Part shown: positions 39,991 through 48,836 of the stretch, in pieces
Layout of the letters: every line of letters begins with the position of its first letter
Numbering within the stretch: position 1 is the stretch's first letter
NCBI RefSeq assembly: GCF_022170825.1
Contig: NZ_CP081878.1
Span: forward strand, 2,568,001 to 2,632,000
Direction of reading: 5' to 3'
From: Exiguobacterium acetylicum
GTDB taxonomy: Bacteria; Bacillota; Bacilli; Exiguobacteriales; Exiguobacteriaceae
DNA length: 64,000 bases
Made by a program: the position numbers and the translations under genes
Notes under the pieces: generated by a model
What the model was told of the DNA's origin: nothing
Database searches by the model: none
What the model saw: the letters and a program-made list of their open reading frames with translations, nothing else

Positions 39991-42354
39991 ATGTTTCAAC
40001 GTGTCAAACAGTTGTTGAATGATCAAAGTCGAAGAATTCATCGTTATGAAAAAATTGTAACGACGATCAATAGCCTAGAACGAGAAATGGAGCAAACATC
40101 AGATCAAGCGTTACGGGAGTTGACCGTCTCATTACGTGAGCGGCTACAAGCTGGGGAACGAATCGATGCCATCACACCAATGGCGTTCGCGCTTGTCAGA
40201 GAAGCAAGTAAACGAACGCTCGGCTTACGACATTATGACGTCCAGCTCATGGGCGGACTTGCGTTACTCGAAGGACAAATCGCTGAAATGGCGACGGGTG
40301 AAGGAAAGACACTCGTTGCTTCCCTTGCGAGCTTTACGCAAGCGTTACACGGAAAAGGTGTTCACGTCATTACCGTCAACGAATATCTTGCACAACGCGA
40401 TGCCGAGCAAATCGGTCAGATTCACCGTTTTTTGGGGCTTCAGGTCGGTATCAACTCGGCGGAAGCTACGTTTGATGAAAAACGAATTGCTTACGCAGCG
40501 GATATTACATATGGTGTCGGGACCGAATTTGGATTCGATTACTTACGAGACCATCTGATCATGGAACCGACGGAACGTCTGCAGCGTCCTCTTCACTTCG
40601 CTTTGATTGACGAAGTCGATAGCATTTTGATCGATGAAGCGAAAACGCCACTCATCATGGCGGAGCGAGACAGCGTCCACGAAGGTTTACAACAACTCGT
40701 CCGTCATGTCGTCCAGACGTTTGAGGATGAACGAGATTATACGTTTGATGAAGAAATCAAAGCGGTCGCTTTGACCGATCATGGAATCGAGACGATTGAA
40801 GAAGCGTTTGCGATTGATCATCTGTTTGCGGCCGAGCATTCCGTCCTCTTCCACTACGTCATCCAAGCCTTACGTGCCCATGTCGTGCTCAAGCGGGATG
40901 TCGATTACATCATCAAGGATCAAAAAATCGCGCTCGTCGATCTCTTTACTGGTCGCCTGATGGAGGGTCGTAGTCTCTCCGACGGGTTACACCAAGCGCT
41001 CGAGGCAAAAGAAGGCGTGCCAGTCACGGAGGAGAACCGGACAACAGCGCAAATCACGATTCAGCATTACTTCCGCCTCTATCATCAAGTAGCAGGAATG
41101 ACTGGGACGGCAGCCACGTCACGCGAAGAATTCCAAAAGACGTACGGGATGGACGTCGTAACGATTCCATCGAATCGTCCTAAAATCCGGATGGATGCAG
41201 AGGACGTCATCTTTGCGACGCGTGACGAAAAACTCGAAGCAATCGCACTGGCGACGAAATCGGCACACGTCACGGGACGCCCCGTTCTAATCGGAACATC
41301 GTCAATCGAACAGTCCCTGCGCGTTGCGAAAACACTCGACGCTCACGGACTTACCTATGAGATCCTAAACGCCAAAACTGTCGATCAAGAAGTCCGGATC
41401 ATCGCTTCTGCCGGACAAGCAGGCCGGATCACGATTGCGACGAACATGGCAGGACGCGGAACGGATATCTTACTCGACGAAACGGCGCAACAACAAGGCG
41501 GTTTGTTCGTCATCGGAACTGAACGTCATGAGTCGATTCGGATCGACAATCAACTCCGTGGTCGGGCAGGTCGTCAAGGTGACCCTGGATTGACACAATT
41601 TTATCTCTCGCTCGAAGATGAATTACCTCGTCGCTTCGCGCGTGATCGTCTAGCGCGCGTACAACAAAAAGTACGAGTTGCTTCCGGTCCGCTTGCTACG
41701 CGTGACGTTCGGGATTTATTGCAATTTGCTCAGTCGACGTGTGAGTCTGTCAATCGGAGTGTCCGGGATGAACTTGTCCAGCTCGAAGAAGTCATCAGTG
41801 AACAACGACAAGCCATCTATCATCTCCGCAACAGAATCGTTGACGCGACGTCACTTGAAGACATCGTCCAACCGTTTGCCGGACGTGTTCTTCCGTCGAT
41901 CATCGACCAAACGCTTTCTGACGATCTTGTCCCGGAAGAATGGCCGCTCGCCTTCGTCGTGACGGAGCTCGAACAATTACTTCATCAACCGGTCACCTTA
42001 GAACGACTAGAAACGATCGACGAAATGAAACGACAACTCGAGCCGTTGATTGCGGAAACCGAAGCCTTACTCGTTGCCCATGTTGAGGCTGAAAAAGAGA
42101 CCGTTAAACGTTTCATCCTCCTTGCACTCGATGAGCAGTGGACACGACATTTGACGGCGATGAACACATTAAAAGAAGGGATCCACCTCCGGGGTTATGG
42201 TCAAGAACAACCCGTTCGCATCTTTGAACGGGAAGGAATGGATTACTTCGAATATGCCATTGCGAGTTTTGAGAAGCAGGTCCTTTCTGGCATCTGCCGC
42301 GCCGAACAGACACAGGATAGCGAAGGAGAGCTGCACCATGCACACGTCGAATGA
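39991..42354 (+). CDS. secA2: Accessory secretion ATPase SecA2
   Basis: 787-aa SecA-family motor. NBD1 has MATGEGKTLVASLASF (Walker A), LIDEVDSILIDEAKTPLI (DEVD) and GTEFGFDYLRD; NBD2 has TNMAGRGTDILL and RGRAGRQGDPG. It is shorter than housekeeping SecA (about 840 aa) and lacks the C-terminal zinc-binding tail, ending in a short acidic tail. Overlap with the SlaP-type gene identifies it as the SecA2 of the S-layer accessory system. ATG 39991 was chosen: GAGGGAG is 8 nt before it, while an upstream GTG overlaps that RBS. Confidence 0.92.
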   Translation: MFQRVKQLLNDQSRRIHRYEKIVTTINSLEREMEQTSDQALRELTVSLRERLQAGERIDAITPMAFALVREASKRTLGLRHYDVQLMGGLALLEGQIAEMATGEGKTLVASLASFTQALHGKGVHVITVNEYLAQRDAEQIGQIHRFLGLQVGINSAEATFDEKRIAYAADITYGVGTEFGFDYLRDHLIMEPTERLQRPLHFALIDEVDSILIDEAKTPLIMAERDSVHEGLQQLVRHVVQTFEDERDYTFDEEIKAVALTDHGIETIEEAFAIDHLFAAEHSVLFHYVIQALRAHVVLKRDVDYIIKDQKIALVDLFTGRLMEGRSLSDGLHQALEAKEGVPVTEENRTTAQITIQHYFRLYHQVAGMTGTAATSREEFQKTYGMDVVTIPSNRPKIRMDAEDVIFATRDEKLEAIALATKSAHVTGRPVLIGTSSIEQSLRVAKTLDAHGLTYEILNAKTVDQEVRIIASAGQAGRITIATNMAGRGTDILLDETAQQQGGLFVIGTERHESIRIDNQLRGRAGRQGDPGLTQFYLSLEDELPRRFARDRLARVQQKVRVASGPLATRDVRDLLQFAQSTCESVNRSVRDELVQLEEVISEQRQAIYHLRNRIVDATSLEDIVQPFAGRVLPSIIDQTLSDDLVPEEWPLAFVVTELEQLLHQPVTLERLETIDEMKRQLEPLIAETEALLVAHVEAEKETVKRFILLALDEQWTRHLTAMNTLKEGIHLRGYGQEQPVRIFEREGMDYFEYAIASFEKQVLSGICRAEQTQDSEGELHHAHVE

Positions 42355-43099
42355 AGCGTTTCGTCCCCCACTCTATTTCACGGAGGACATGCCGATCGTC
42401 AAGGAAGATGAATACGTCTTCCGTCACGTCGCGAAACAATTGCCTGAATTACACGTCAATCAGATGGCGATCCATCTGTTTCAAGTCTTATCTCGTCGTC
42501 CGCTTCACGTCATCGCCCTGTTCCAAAACACGTTAGACCGATCGTTTCATCTGAATGATCTCGTTGTCCTTGCTTTATCTGGTGACGAGCTCGTTGCTCG
42601 CAAAGTACTCAGTATCGAAGAAGTCCCAGTCATCCTTCCGATGGCGACGCTACCGCTTTGGTTGACGTTCGAAGAAGACGAATGTTTTGTCGATCTCGAA
42701 CAGTTGACGGAGCCACTGCAGCTCGTCTTCTCGAGTGAGACGCTGACGGAACTCTTCATCGAGGACGACTTCACAGAAGCTGAGCAGCGGATCATCCGTC
42801 AAGTTGCTTATTCGCACCCGACACCACCAGCAGACGGGTGGTCGTTATTACCGGTCTCGATCATGCGCGAACCGGACGTTGTGACTGCGACCGTCCTCGT
42901 TCGTAATGCCAGCGCTCAGACGCTGACGCTCGATACGCTTACCTTTGAACTGATGGATGATGAGACACCACTCGCAGACATTACCCATCCTGGATTGTCG
43001 TTACCCGCTCATAGCCAACACGCGATCCGTCTCCGTTTTTCCTGCACCGCCCCACATGTCGATGCTTTCGGACTTCGCTATCTCCCACCTTCTTCATAA
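42338..43099 (+). CDS. slaP: Accessory Sec system S-layer assembly protein SlaP
   Basis: 253 aa, no signal peptide, acidic, two beta-rich halves as in SLAP-type proteins (RPPLYFTEDMPIVKEDEYVF... and WSLLPVSIMREPDVVTATVL..., TLTFELMD). In B. anthracis SlaP works with SecA2 to export S-layer proteins. The ATG lies 17 nt inside the secA2 end with AAGGAGAG upstream, so the pair is translationally coupled. Assignment rests mainly on context plus general resemblance; no S-layer gene is in the window. Confidence 0.8.
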   Translation: MHTSNEAFRPPLYFTEDMPIVKEDEYVFRHVAKQLPELHVNQMAIHLFQVLSRRPLHVIALFQNTLDRSFHLNDLVVLALSGDELVARKVLSIEEVPVILPMATLPLWLTFEEDECFVDLEQLTEPLQLVFSSETLTELFIEDDFTEAEQRIIRQVAYSHPTPPADGWSLLPVSIMREPDVVTATVLVRNASAQTLTLDTLTFELMDDETPLADITHPGLSLPAHSQHAIRLRFSCTAPHVDAFGLRYLPPSS

Positions 43100-43100
43100 A

Positions 43101-43135
43101 AAAACGTCTCGGCACACAAGTTGCCGAGACGTTTT
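43101..43135. terminator. Bidirectional terminator
   Basis: AAAACGTCTCGGCA / TGCCGAGACGTTTT stem between convergent slaP and the Asp23 gene. Confidence 0.88.
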
Positions 43136-43137
43136 CC

Positions 43138-43470
43138 TTATCCTTTTAAGAGTCCGATGACACGGACGTTGATTGCTTTTGGTTGGAACGCGAGCATGTT
43201 TTCCATGTCTTGCGCGATCCGTTCTTGGACTTTTCCAGCTGTCTTGATGATCGACATGCCGTATTTGATATGGACGGACAAGCTAACTGTGATATCGCCG
43301 CCGACATCTTCGACTTTCACAAGTTTGACCATCTGTTTTTCCTGCAGTTTCGAATCATCTGCTGTAAACGCGATGCCTTCCGTTTCTTGAACAGCAACGC
43401 CTGCGATGACCTCGATGACTTGTTGCGAGACGTTCACGACACCATCTGCGTTATTTAAATTATATGACAT
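43138..43470 (-). CDS. Asp23/Gls24-family envelope stress protein
   Basis: 110 aa. Family sequence VSQQVIEVIAGVAVQETEGI near the N-terminus, then VSLSVHIKYGMSIIKTAGKV and VRVIGL at the end. Members (Asp23, YqhY, YloU) are membrane-associated or linked to cell-wall and fatty-acid homeostasis. Start ATG 43470; an in-frame GTG 9 nt upstream is equally placed but overlaps the RBS. Confidence 0.88.
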   Translation of the reverse strand: MSYNLNNADGVVNVSQQVIEVIAGVAVQETEGIAFTADDSKLQEKQMVKLVKVEDVGGDITVSLSVHIKYGMSIIKTAGKVQERIAQDMENMLAFQPKAINVRVIGLLKG

Positions 43471-43527
43471 ACCTTCCACGCCCTTCGTCTAGTAATCCAT
43501 CTATCTTAAAGTGTAATGCATTCCGTC

Positions 43528-44589
43528 TTATTTTGAAAGGTCTTCCCGTTTCTCGACGATCGGGCGAATGTCGATCTCAATCAAAGGACGGAGGACACGG
43601 ACGACGAGCGGGTGTATGATGATACCAACGATCAGTAAAGCCGCGCCGATCATGATCAGTAAGGCAAGCCATGCTTGTGGTACGAAGGCATCCGTCACGT
43701 ATTGACGCCACGCCATGACGAAGAAGACGTGGAGCAAGTAGACGTAGAGGCTGAGTTCTCCAGCGCGTGTGATGAGCGGTAGGCGACGCATCGGCACCAA
43801 CATCATGAAGCCGAGTGAAGCCGCGATCGACAGAAGATAGATGACGCTATGCTTAAGGACACCAATCCACGCGTCACTATCATATTGTTCGACGTACGGG
43901 AAACGATGCTTGAAGGCATTTGCGAAATCAACGATTTCTTGCGGTGTATCACGCCATGATTCAAACAATAGGAACGCCATGACAGCTGCGAACGTGATTC
44001 CGCCAATCAAGCGGACGTTCATCCGACGCTTGAAGTTCTTCGGCATTTCGAAAATCCGAATGAACTGATGCTCCGATAAATAATTCCCAAGTAAGAAATA
44101 AGGATAGAACATGATTAATTTACGGAGTGCTAAGAAGCCCGTGTTCTCGAGTTCGAATCCGTACAGTAAGGCAAACGCAAGACCGAACCAGACATACCCG
44201 CGTAAATGAACGACATATGGTGTCACGATGTACCAGACGACCATGACGAACAGATACCAAAGTGCCCAGTACGGGCGCAGTAGATGTGTCCCGATATTTT
44301 CACCGGACAGGAGCGGTAGTCCCTCGCCGAGCGTCGCCCAGGAACCGATCAGAATTTGCCAGACACAGTAGACGGCAAATAGTTGAATGACACGCAAATA
44401 TTTGTTTTCGCGGAAGAAATAACCGCTTAAAATAATGAATAATGGCATATGAAACGAGTAAATCAATAGATAAACCGTTTCGAGTAACTTTCCGTCATAA
44501 TCAAACCGTAAATCCGTCAGCATGTGACCGATGACGACGAAAATGACAAGAAAACCTTTGATATTATCAAACCACGGATTCCGATTCAT
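43528..44589 (-). CDS. Acyltransferase-3 family membrane protein
   Basis: 353 aa, about 10 membrane segments. Family motifs: FDNIKGFLVIFVVIGHM with the catalytic-type His, SFHMPLFIILSGYFFR and LSLYVYLLHVFFVMAWRQY. Transfers acyl groups across the membrane to surface polysaccharides in characterised members. Divergently arranged with a secreted SGNH hydrolase gene only 42 nt away. In OatA these two domains are one polypeptide, so a split O-acetyltransferase pair is plausible. Confidence 0.9.
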   Translation of the reverse strand: MNRNPWFDNIKGFLVIFVVIGHMLTDLRFDYDGKLLETVYLLIYSFHMPLFIILSGYFFRENKYLRVIQLFAVYCVWQILIGSWATLGEGLPLLSGENIGTHLLRPYWALWYLFVMVVWYIVTPYVVHLRGYVWFGLAFALLYGFELENTGFLALRKLIMFYPYFLLGNYLSEHQFIRIFEMPKNFKRRMNVRLIGGITFAAVMAFLLFESWRDTPQEIVDFANAFKHRFPYVEQYDSDAWIGVLKHSVIYLLSIAASLGFMMLVPMRRLPLITRAGELSLYVYLLHVFFVMAWRQYVTDAFVPQAWLALLIMIGAALLIVGIIIHPLVVRVLRPLIEIDIRPIVEKREDLSK

Positions 44590-44631
44590 GTTACACTACC
44601 CCTTATACTCCCTCGAAAGGAACGAATGTTT

Positions 44632-45372
44632 ATGAAAAAGACACTCCTGATTCTATCTGTCGTCTTGAACGTCGTTCTCCTTGCATTGTTACTGGGACGT
44701 AAACCGCTCGAACTATTCGAAAGCGTCTTACCTGCAACGAGTACGACTCCAGTCACGACCTTCCAATACGATAAGAATCCGAACTATGTCCGTCTGAATA
44801 GTCTATTCCATACTTATCAATACCCAAAATCCGCGAACGCTGTCATGTTAGGTGACTCGATGACGAATTTTGCCGATTGGCGCATCTTGATGGAAGATCC
44901 GACGATCATTAACTTCGGGATTCCCGGCGATACGACAGAAGGATTCCTGACGCGTCTCGACTTGATCATCGAGATGAAACCAAAACGCGTCTTCTTGATG
45001 GGTGGTATCAATGATATCCGTCACTATACACCCATTCCACAAATTACCGAGAACATGACGACGATCGTGACGACACTTCGAAAAAATAACATCGACGTCG
45101 TTATCCAGTCAACCGTTCCTGTAGCTCCTAAATATTCCGACTCCGTCCGAATCAACCGGGATGTCGAAGCATTGAATCGGAATTTACAAAATCTAGCGCA
45201 GTCGCTTGAAGTACCATTCGTCGACTTGCGACCAGCCTTGACGAACAAACAAGGATACCTGCAAAATCGGATGACGTACGATGGACTCCATCTCGTTGGT
45301 GGCGGTTATCTCCGCTGGAGCGATGCACTGAAGCCATACGCACTCAAAACTGATTTGACAGCAAATAACTAA
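44632..45372 (+). CDS. Membrane-anchored or secreted SGNH (GDSL) hydrolase
   Basis: 246 aa with an N-terminal signal anchor (MKKTLLILSVVLNVVLLALL). SGNH blocks are complete: Ser in GDSM, Gly in NFGIPGDTT, Asn in GGIND and Asp/His in YDGLH. Acts as esterase or acyltransferase outside the cell. The start is the second ATG (AAAGGA 10 nt before); an ATG at 44626 is possible. Divergent partner of the acyltransferase-3 gene. Confidence 0.88.
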   Translation: MKKTLLILSVVLNVVLLALLLGRKPLELFESVLPATSTTPVTTFQYDKNPNYVRLNSLFHTYQYPKSANAVMLGDSMTNFADWRILMEDPTIINFGIPGDTTEGFLTRLDLIIEMKPKRVFLMGGINDIRHYTPIPQITENMTTIVTTLRKNNIDVVIQSTVPVAPKYSDSVRINRDVEALNRNLQNLAQSLEVPFVDLRPALTNKQGYLQNRMTYDGLHLVGGGYLRWSDALKPYALKTDLTANN

Positions 45373-45379
45373 ATCAAAA

Positions 45380-45416
45380 AAAGCGGCTCATCCAGATTTC
45401 CGGGATGAGCCGCTTT
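45380..45416. terminator. Bidirectional terminator
   Basis: AAAGCGGCTCATCC / GGATGAGCCGCTTT perfect stem after the SGNH gene and before the small convergent gene. Confidence 0.88.
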
Positions 45417-45423
45417 CGAATAC

Positions 45424-45528
45424 TTAATCTTCTTGGTTTTTGACACCCATGTAGGCTGCGACGCTCGATGCTGAGAAAACAGCAACGGCAACGATTCCGA
45501 CAGCAATCCAGACAACTTGATCCATCAT
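45424..45528 (-). CDS. Very small single-pass membrane protein, 34 aa
   Basis: Frame beginning MMDQVVWIAVGIVAVAVFSA, then a short polar tail ending KNQED. One hydrophobic span; GGGGG precedes the ATG by about 10 nt and a terminator follows. Resembles many small Firmicute membrane proteins of unknown role. Confidence 0.65.
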   Translation of the reverse strand: MMDQVVWIAVGIVAVAVFSASSVAAYMGVKNQED

Positions 45529-45707
45529 GACGTGATATCCCCCTTTATGTAACCGCTCACTTCTACACTTAGCGTACACGAATTTCGTCAAGAAAGAAAC
45601 ACATTTTCCATGTCTAATGACTAGACGATTCGGGAAAAGTTAACTATAGTAGAAGGACAACTACAAATTGTCAGAAAATTCGATTATTTAACAAGGAGGT
45701 GTTTCTG

Positions 45708-46175
45708 ATGGCCACTTCATTGCTTACGCCAAAAGTAACGTTACGACATCGAAGTACTCTCAACTTTGGATATTGGCTTGTCATCGGATGCATAGGATGG
45801 GCGATGCTTGCCCTCGTCACGAATGTTGGTACCGTTCTTGGGCGTCTTCCTTTGTACGAAAGCATTCCGCTCGCCATCCTTGTACTTGGGCTTACGGGTG
45901 TCGTACTGAAAATGGCGCGTGACGAGTGGTGGATTCGTTATCTTGAACGTCAGACGCAATATTACATCGGACACGAGACCGTTACCAGTTGGTGTACGAC
46001 GATTGATAGCATGTGGCTGATTCGTAAGACGATGCGTCGTGAACTACGTCTGCTTTACCGGCAACTTGCCAAGACGAAAGCATCAGAGGAAGTGAAACAG
46101 ACACTTGCCCTCCAGCTTATTGAGCACGGTGTACTGATTGTCTATTCTCGACCAAAAAGTGATCACCCTGCTTGA
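45708..46175 (+). CDS. Membrane protein, unknown function
   Basis: 155 aa with two membrane spans (about 24-45 and 56-75) and a basic cytoplasmic C-terminal half (KTMRRELRLLYRQLAKTKAS). No family recognised. ATG 45708 was chosen: GGAGG lies 8 nt before it; an upstream GTG is part of that RBS. Followed by a terminator shared with mhqD. Confidence 0.75.
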   Translation: MATSLLTPKVTLRHRSTLNFGYWLVIGCIGWAMLALVTNVGTVLGRLPLYESIPLAILVLGLTGVVLKMARDEWWIRYLERQTQYYIGHETVTSWCTTIDSMWLIRKTMRRELRLLYRQLAKTKASEEVKQTLALQLIEHGVLIVYSRPKSDHPA

Positions 46176-46184
46176 AACGAAAAG

Positions 46185-46236
46185 AGGACTGCCCCATCGC
46201 CTTCTATAAGAGAAGCAGATGGGACAGCCCTTTTTT
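46185..46236. terminator. Bidirectional terminator
   Basis: AGGACTGCCCCATC paired with GATGGGACAGCCCT, extended by GCCTTC/GAAGCA, then six Ts on the plus strand. Confidence 0.8.
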
Positions 46237-46831
46237 AGTGTGTTAACCAATCCGTTGCTGCTTCGATCGTTGGCATGACAAGTTGGTGACCGTAATTCGA
46301 CCACGTGACGTCGACCGTTGCACCGGCCTCCGTCAAGAGTGCTGACAACTCTTCCGTTTCCTGAGCCGGACAAATCGGATCATTGCTGCCGGCTCCGATG
46401 AAGACACGGACGTTCGATAAGTCAGGTAACGTCACTCCGCGACGCGGTACCATCGGATGAAGTAGAATTGCTTGTTGAAATAGTGCTTCTTCAAACATCA
46501 TATTCGCTGCAATGTTCGCTCCGTTCGAATAGCCGACCGGAATCAGACGATCGATGGCAAAATCACGTTCTACTGCCTGCTCGCGTAAAAATTGAATCAA
46601 TCGTGCTGTTCGTAAAGCGAGGTCTTCTTCATCGAAAACACCTTCAGCGAGTCGTTTGAAGAACCGTGGCATTCCGTTTTCCGAGACTTCCCCACGGACG
46701 GACAAGTAACCCGCTTCTGGATTTAACAAAGAGACGAGTCCAACAAGATCTTGTTCCGTCCCGCCTGTTCCGTGTAATAGTAAAAAGATCGGTGCATCTG
46801 CTGTTTTTGGTGCTTGATATAAATGAATCAT
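46235..46831 (-). CDS. mhqD: MhqD-like carboxylesterase/hydrolase
   Basis: 198-aa alpha/beta hydrolase of the phospholipase/carboxylesterase type: FLLLHGTGGTEQDL, nucleophile in VGYSNGANIAANM, Asp in GAGSNDPICP, His in NYGHQLVMP. In B. subtilis mhqD and mhqE form an operon induced by quinones and 2-methylhydroquinone. Its ATG overlaps the stop of the dioxygenase gene by 4 nt, matching that organisation. Confidence 0.87.
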   Translation of the reverse strand: MIHLYQAPKTADAPIFLLLHGTGGTEQDLVGLVSLLNPEAGYLSVRGEVSENGMPRFFKRLAEGVFDEEDLALRTARLIQFLREQAVERDFAIDRLIPVGYSNGANIAANMMFEEALFQQAILLHPMVPRRGVTLPDLSNVRVFIGAGSNDPICPAQETEELSALLTEAGATVDVTWSNYGHQLVMPTIEAATDWLTH

Positions 46832-47763
46832 ACGAGTCTCCCCTTCGGTACAGTAATAGGTGTTACATGATTCGCAATCGCCGTGCGATGTGCTTCAAAT
46901 TGTTCCGGTAACTTCAAGTCTTCTCCGAGTGACTCAAAGTTCTCATCAATCGCAAACCCTGGATTGTCGGTCGCAATCTCATGAAGGATCCGTCCGCGAT
47001 CATGGAAATAAATCGACGTGAAGTAATTGCGATCCTTCACTTCAGTCGTCATCAAACCAAATGCGTTGATCTCTTTCATCCAGTCCAGTTGCTCGCGTTG
47101 ATCGGTCGCTCGCCACGCGATGTGGTGAACCGTTCCGGTCCCCGGACGCCCAGCTGGAATATGACCGTGGACGACGTCGATGACATTTCCGAACTCCCCT
47201 TCTGCAATGTAACGATCGACTGTTTCCGTCCGTTTACTAAGTGTCAGTCCGAATGTGTCTGTCAGTAACTTCGCTGTATCCGACGGATCTCGTGACAGCA
47301 ATGTCGCTCCAGCAAATCCTTTAATCGCGACGTCTCGCGTGATGCCGTCGATTTCGTAGCGGCTGTTCGATCCCTTGCGTTCGACGAGTTCAATTTGAAG
47401 ACCGTGTGGATCTTCAAAGGCAATCTGTTGCTCTCCAAACCGAACCGTCTCTTCAAACGAGACGTTTTTTTCTGTCAGTCGCGCTTTCCAAAAATCCGCT
47501 GTACCGATCGGAATCGCATAAGCTGTCGTCCCGACTTGTCCGGCACCGACTTGCCCTTTCGGCATGCCTTCAAATGGAAAGAAGGTAATAATCGTTCCTG
47601 GCGCTCCCGACTCATTCCCGAAGTAGAAGTGGTACGTTCCAGGATCATCGAAGTTGACCGTTTTTTTGACGAATCGGAGCCCGAGGACCGTTCCGTAAAA
47701 ATCGAGATTTTCTTGTGGATCTCCGACCATCGCGGAGATATGATGGATGCCTTGTGTTTTCAT
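46828..47763 (-). CDS. mhqE: MhqE/MhqO-like ring-cleaving dioxygenase (VOC superfamily)
   Basis: 311 aa, two glyoxalase-type modules: GIHHISAMVGDPQENLDFYG and, in the second, VHHIAWRATDQREQLDWMKE. The metal ligands of this superfamily (His, His, Glu) are consistent with HHIS, HHIA and RILHEIATD. Predicted to open quinone/hydroquinone rings in detoxification. First gene of the mhqE-mhqD operon; RBS AAAGGAGG. A promoter with a palindrome inside its spacer lies upstream. Confidence 0.88.
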   Translation of the reverse strand: MKTQGIHHISAMVGDPQENLDFYGTVLGLRFVKKTVNFDDPGTYHFYFGNESGAPGTIITFFPFEGMPKGQVGAGQVGTTAYAIPIGTADFWKARLTEKNVSFEETVRFGEQQIAFEDPHGLQIELVERKGSNSRYEIDGITRDVAIKGFAGATLLSRDPSDTAKLLTDTFGLTLSKRTETVDRYIAEGEFGNVIDVVHGHIPAGRPGTGTVHHIAWRATDQREQLDWMKEINAFGLMTTEVKDRNYFTSIYFHDRGRILHEIATDNPGFAIDENFESLGEDLKLPEQFEAHRTAIANHVTPITVPKGRLV

Positions 47764-47801
47764 CTGACGCGTTCCTCCTTTAAGATCGTCTTGTTAACAC
47801 A

Positions 47802-47830
47802 ATAATAGTAACTAATGTACAAAAAGTAAA
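47802..47830 (-). promoter_or_regulatory. Promoter of mhqED with embedded inverted repeat
   Basis: Minus-strand TTTACT (47825-47830), 17-nt spacer, TATTAT (47802-47807). The spacer contains GTACATTAGTTAC (47808-47820), an imperfect palindrome positioned to block RNA polymerase, as MarR- or YodB-type quinone sensors do. The identity of the regulator is unknown. Confidence 0.5.
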
Positions 47831-47942
47831 CCAATAAGCCTTTCATCGTTCTTTTCTGGAACCTTTACCCAATTTAGAGCGTAGGACACTAGGTAACAAT
47901 GTTACACTTGTCGTGCAACAGACGTCTTTATAGGAGGTTCAT

Positions 47943-48836
47943 ATGTTAGAAATCAAACAAATCACGAAGCGTTTCGGCGATTTTACAGCCGTAGATGCTC
48001 TGACGATCGAGGTGCCACGCGGGCAAATCTTTGGTTTGCTTGGTGCGAACGGTGCCGGGAAGACAACGACGTTCCGAATGCTGCTCGGTCTACTGCAACC
48101 GACTGAAGGTTCGATCACCTGGAACGGAGAGCGCATTCCGACTTCAAAAATCGGATACCTTCCGGAAGAACGAGGTCTCTATCCAAAAGTCCGCGTTGAC
48201 GAACAATTGCTATTCCTCGCAGAACTCCGTGATATGAAACGGAAAGATGCGAAACAAGCATTAACGGAATGGCTCGAGTATTTCCAAATTCCACAGTATG
48301 AAAAAATGCGCGTCGAACAACTCTCAAAAGGAAATCAACAAAAAATCCAGTTGATTTCTGCCGTCCTACATAAACCAGAACTCCTGATTTTAGATGAACC
48401 GTTCAGCGGACTTGATCCAGTCAACGCGGAACAATTAAAACGTGCTGTCAAAAAGTTGACCGTCGATGGAACGACGATCGTCTTCTCAAGTCACCGAATG
48501 GATCACGTCGAAGAACTCTGTGAACACGTCGCGATTCTCGATCATGGAAAACCCGTCGTTGCCGGCTATCTTCCTGACATCAAGGCAGGCTACGGAAAAA
48601 CACGCGTTCTCTTGACGACAGATGCCCCACCGCTCCTCTGGGATAGCTTGCCGGGTGTCCTCCAAATCGAGTCGGACAACAACGGTCATATCGTCCAAGT
48701 CTCTTCCAAAGAGGTGGCTGATCAACTTCTCCAACATATCGTCAGCCAAGGACACCATGTCGATCGGTTCGTCTGGGATCAACTATCGCTGCAGGATATC
48801 TTCATCGAGGAGGTCGGAAAACGTTATGAACCGTAA
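47943..48836 (+). CDS. ABC transporter ATP-binding protein (NatA/YhaQ type)
   Basis: 297 aa. Walker A GANGAGKTT, signature LSKGNQQKIQ, Walker B LLILDEPFSGLDP, H-loop SSHRM; a C-terminal DUF4162-like region follows. NatA/YhaQ proteins power ABC-2 exporters linked to Na+ or drug efflux. RBS AGGAGG. The permease gene starts 11 nt before its end. Confidence 0.9.
   Translation: MLEIKQITKRFGDFTAVDALTIEVPRGQIFGLLGANGAGKTTTFRMLLGLLQPTEGSITWNGERIPTSKIGYLPEERGLYPKVRVDEQLLFLAELRDMKRKDAKQALTEWLEYFQIPQYEKMRVEQLSKGNQQKIQLISAVLHKPELLILDEPFSGLDPVNAEQLKRAVKKLTVDGTTIVFSSHRMDHVEELCEHVAILDHGKPVVAGYLPDIKAGYGKTRVLLTTDAPPLLWDSLPGVLQIESDNNGHIVQVSSKEVADQLLQHIVSQGHHVDRFVWDQLSLQDIFIEEVGKRYEP

Noticed and set aside
39991-42354. 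Housekeeping secA
   Set aside because: Protein is too short, lacks the C-terminal zinc motif and overlaps a SlaP-type gene; SecA2 fits better.
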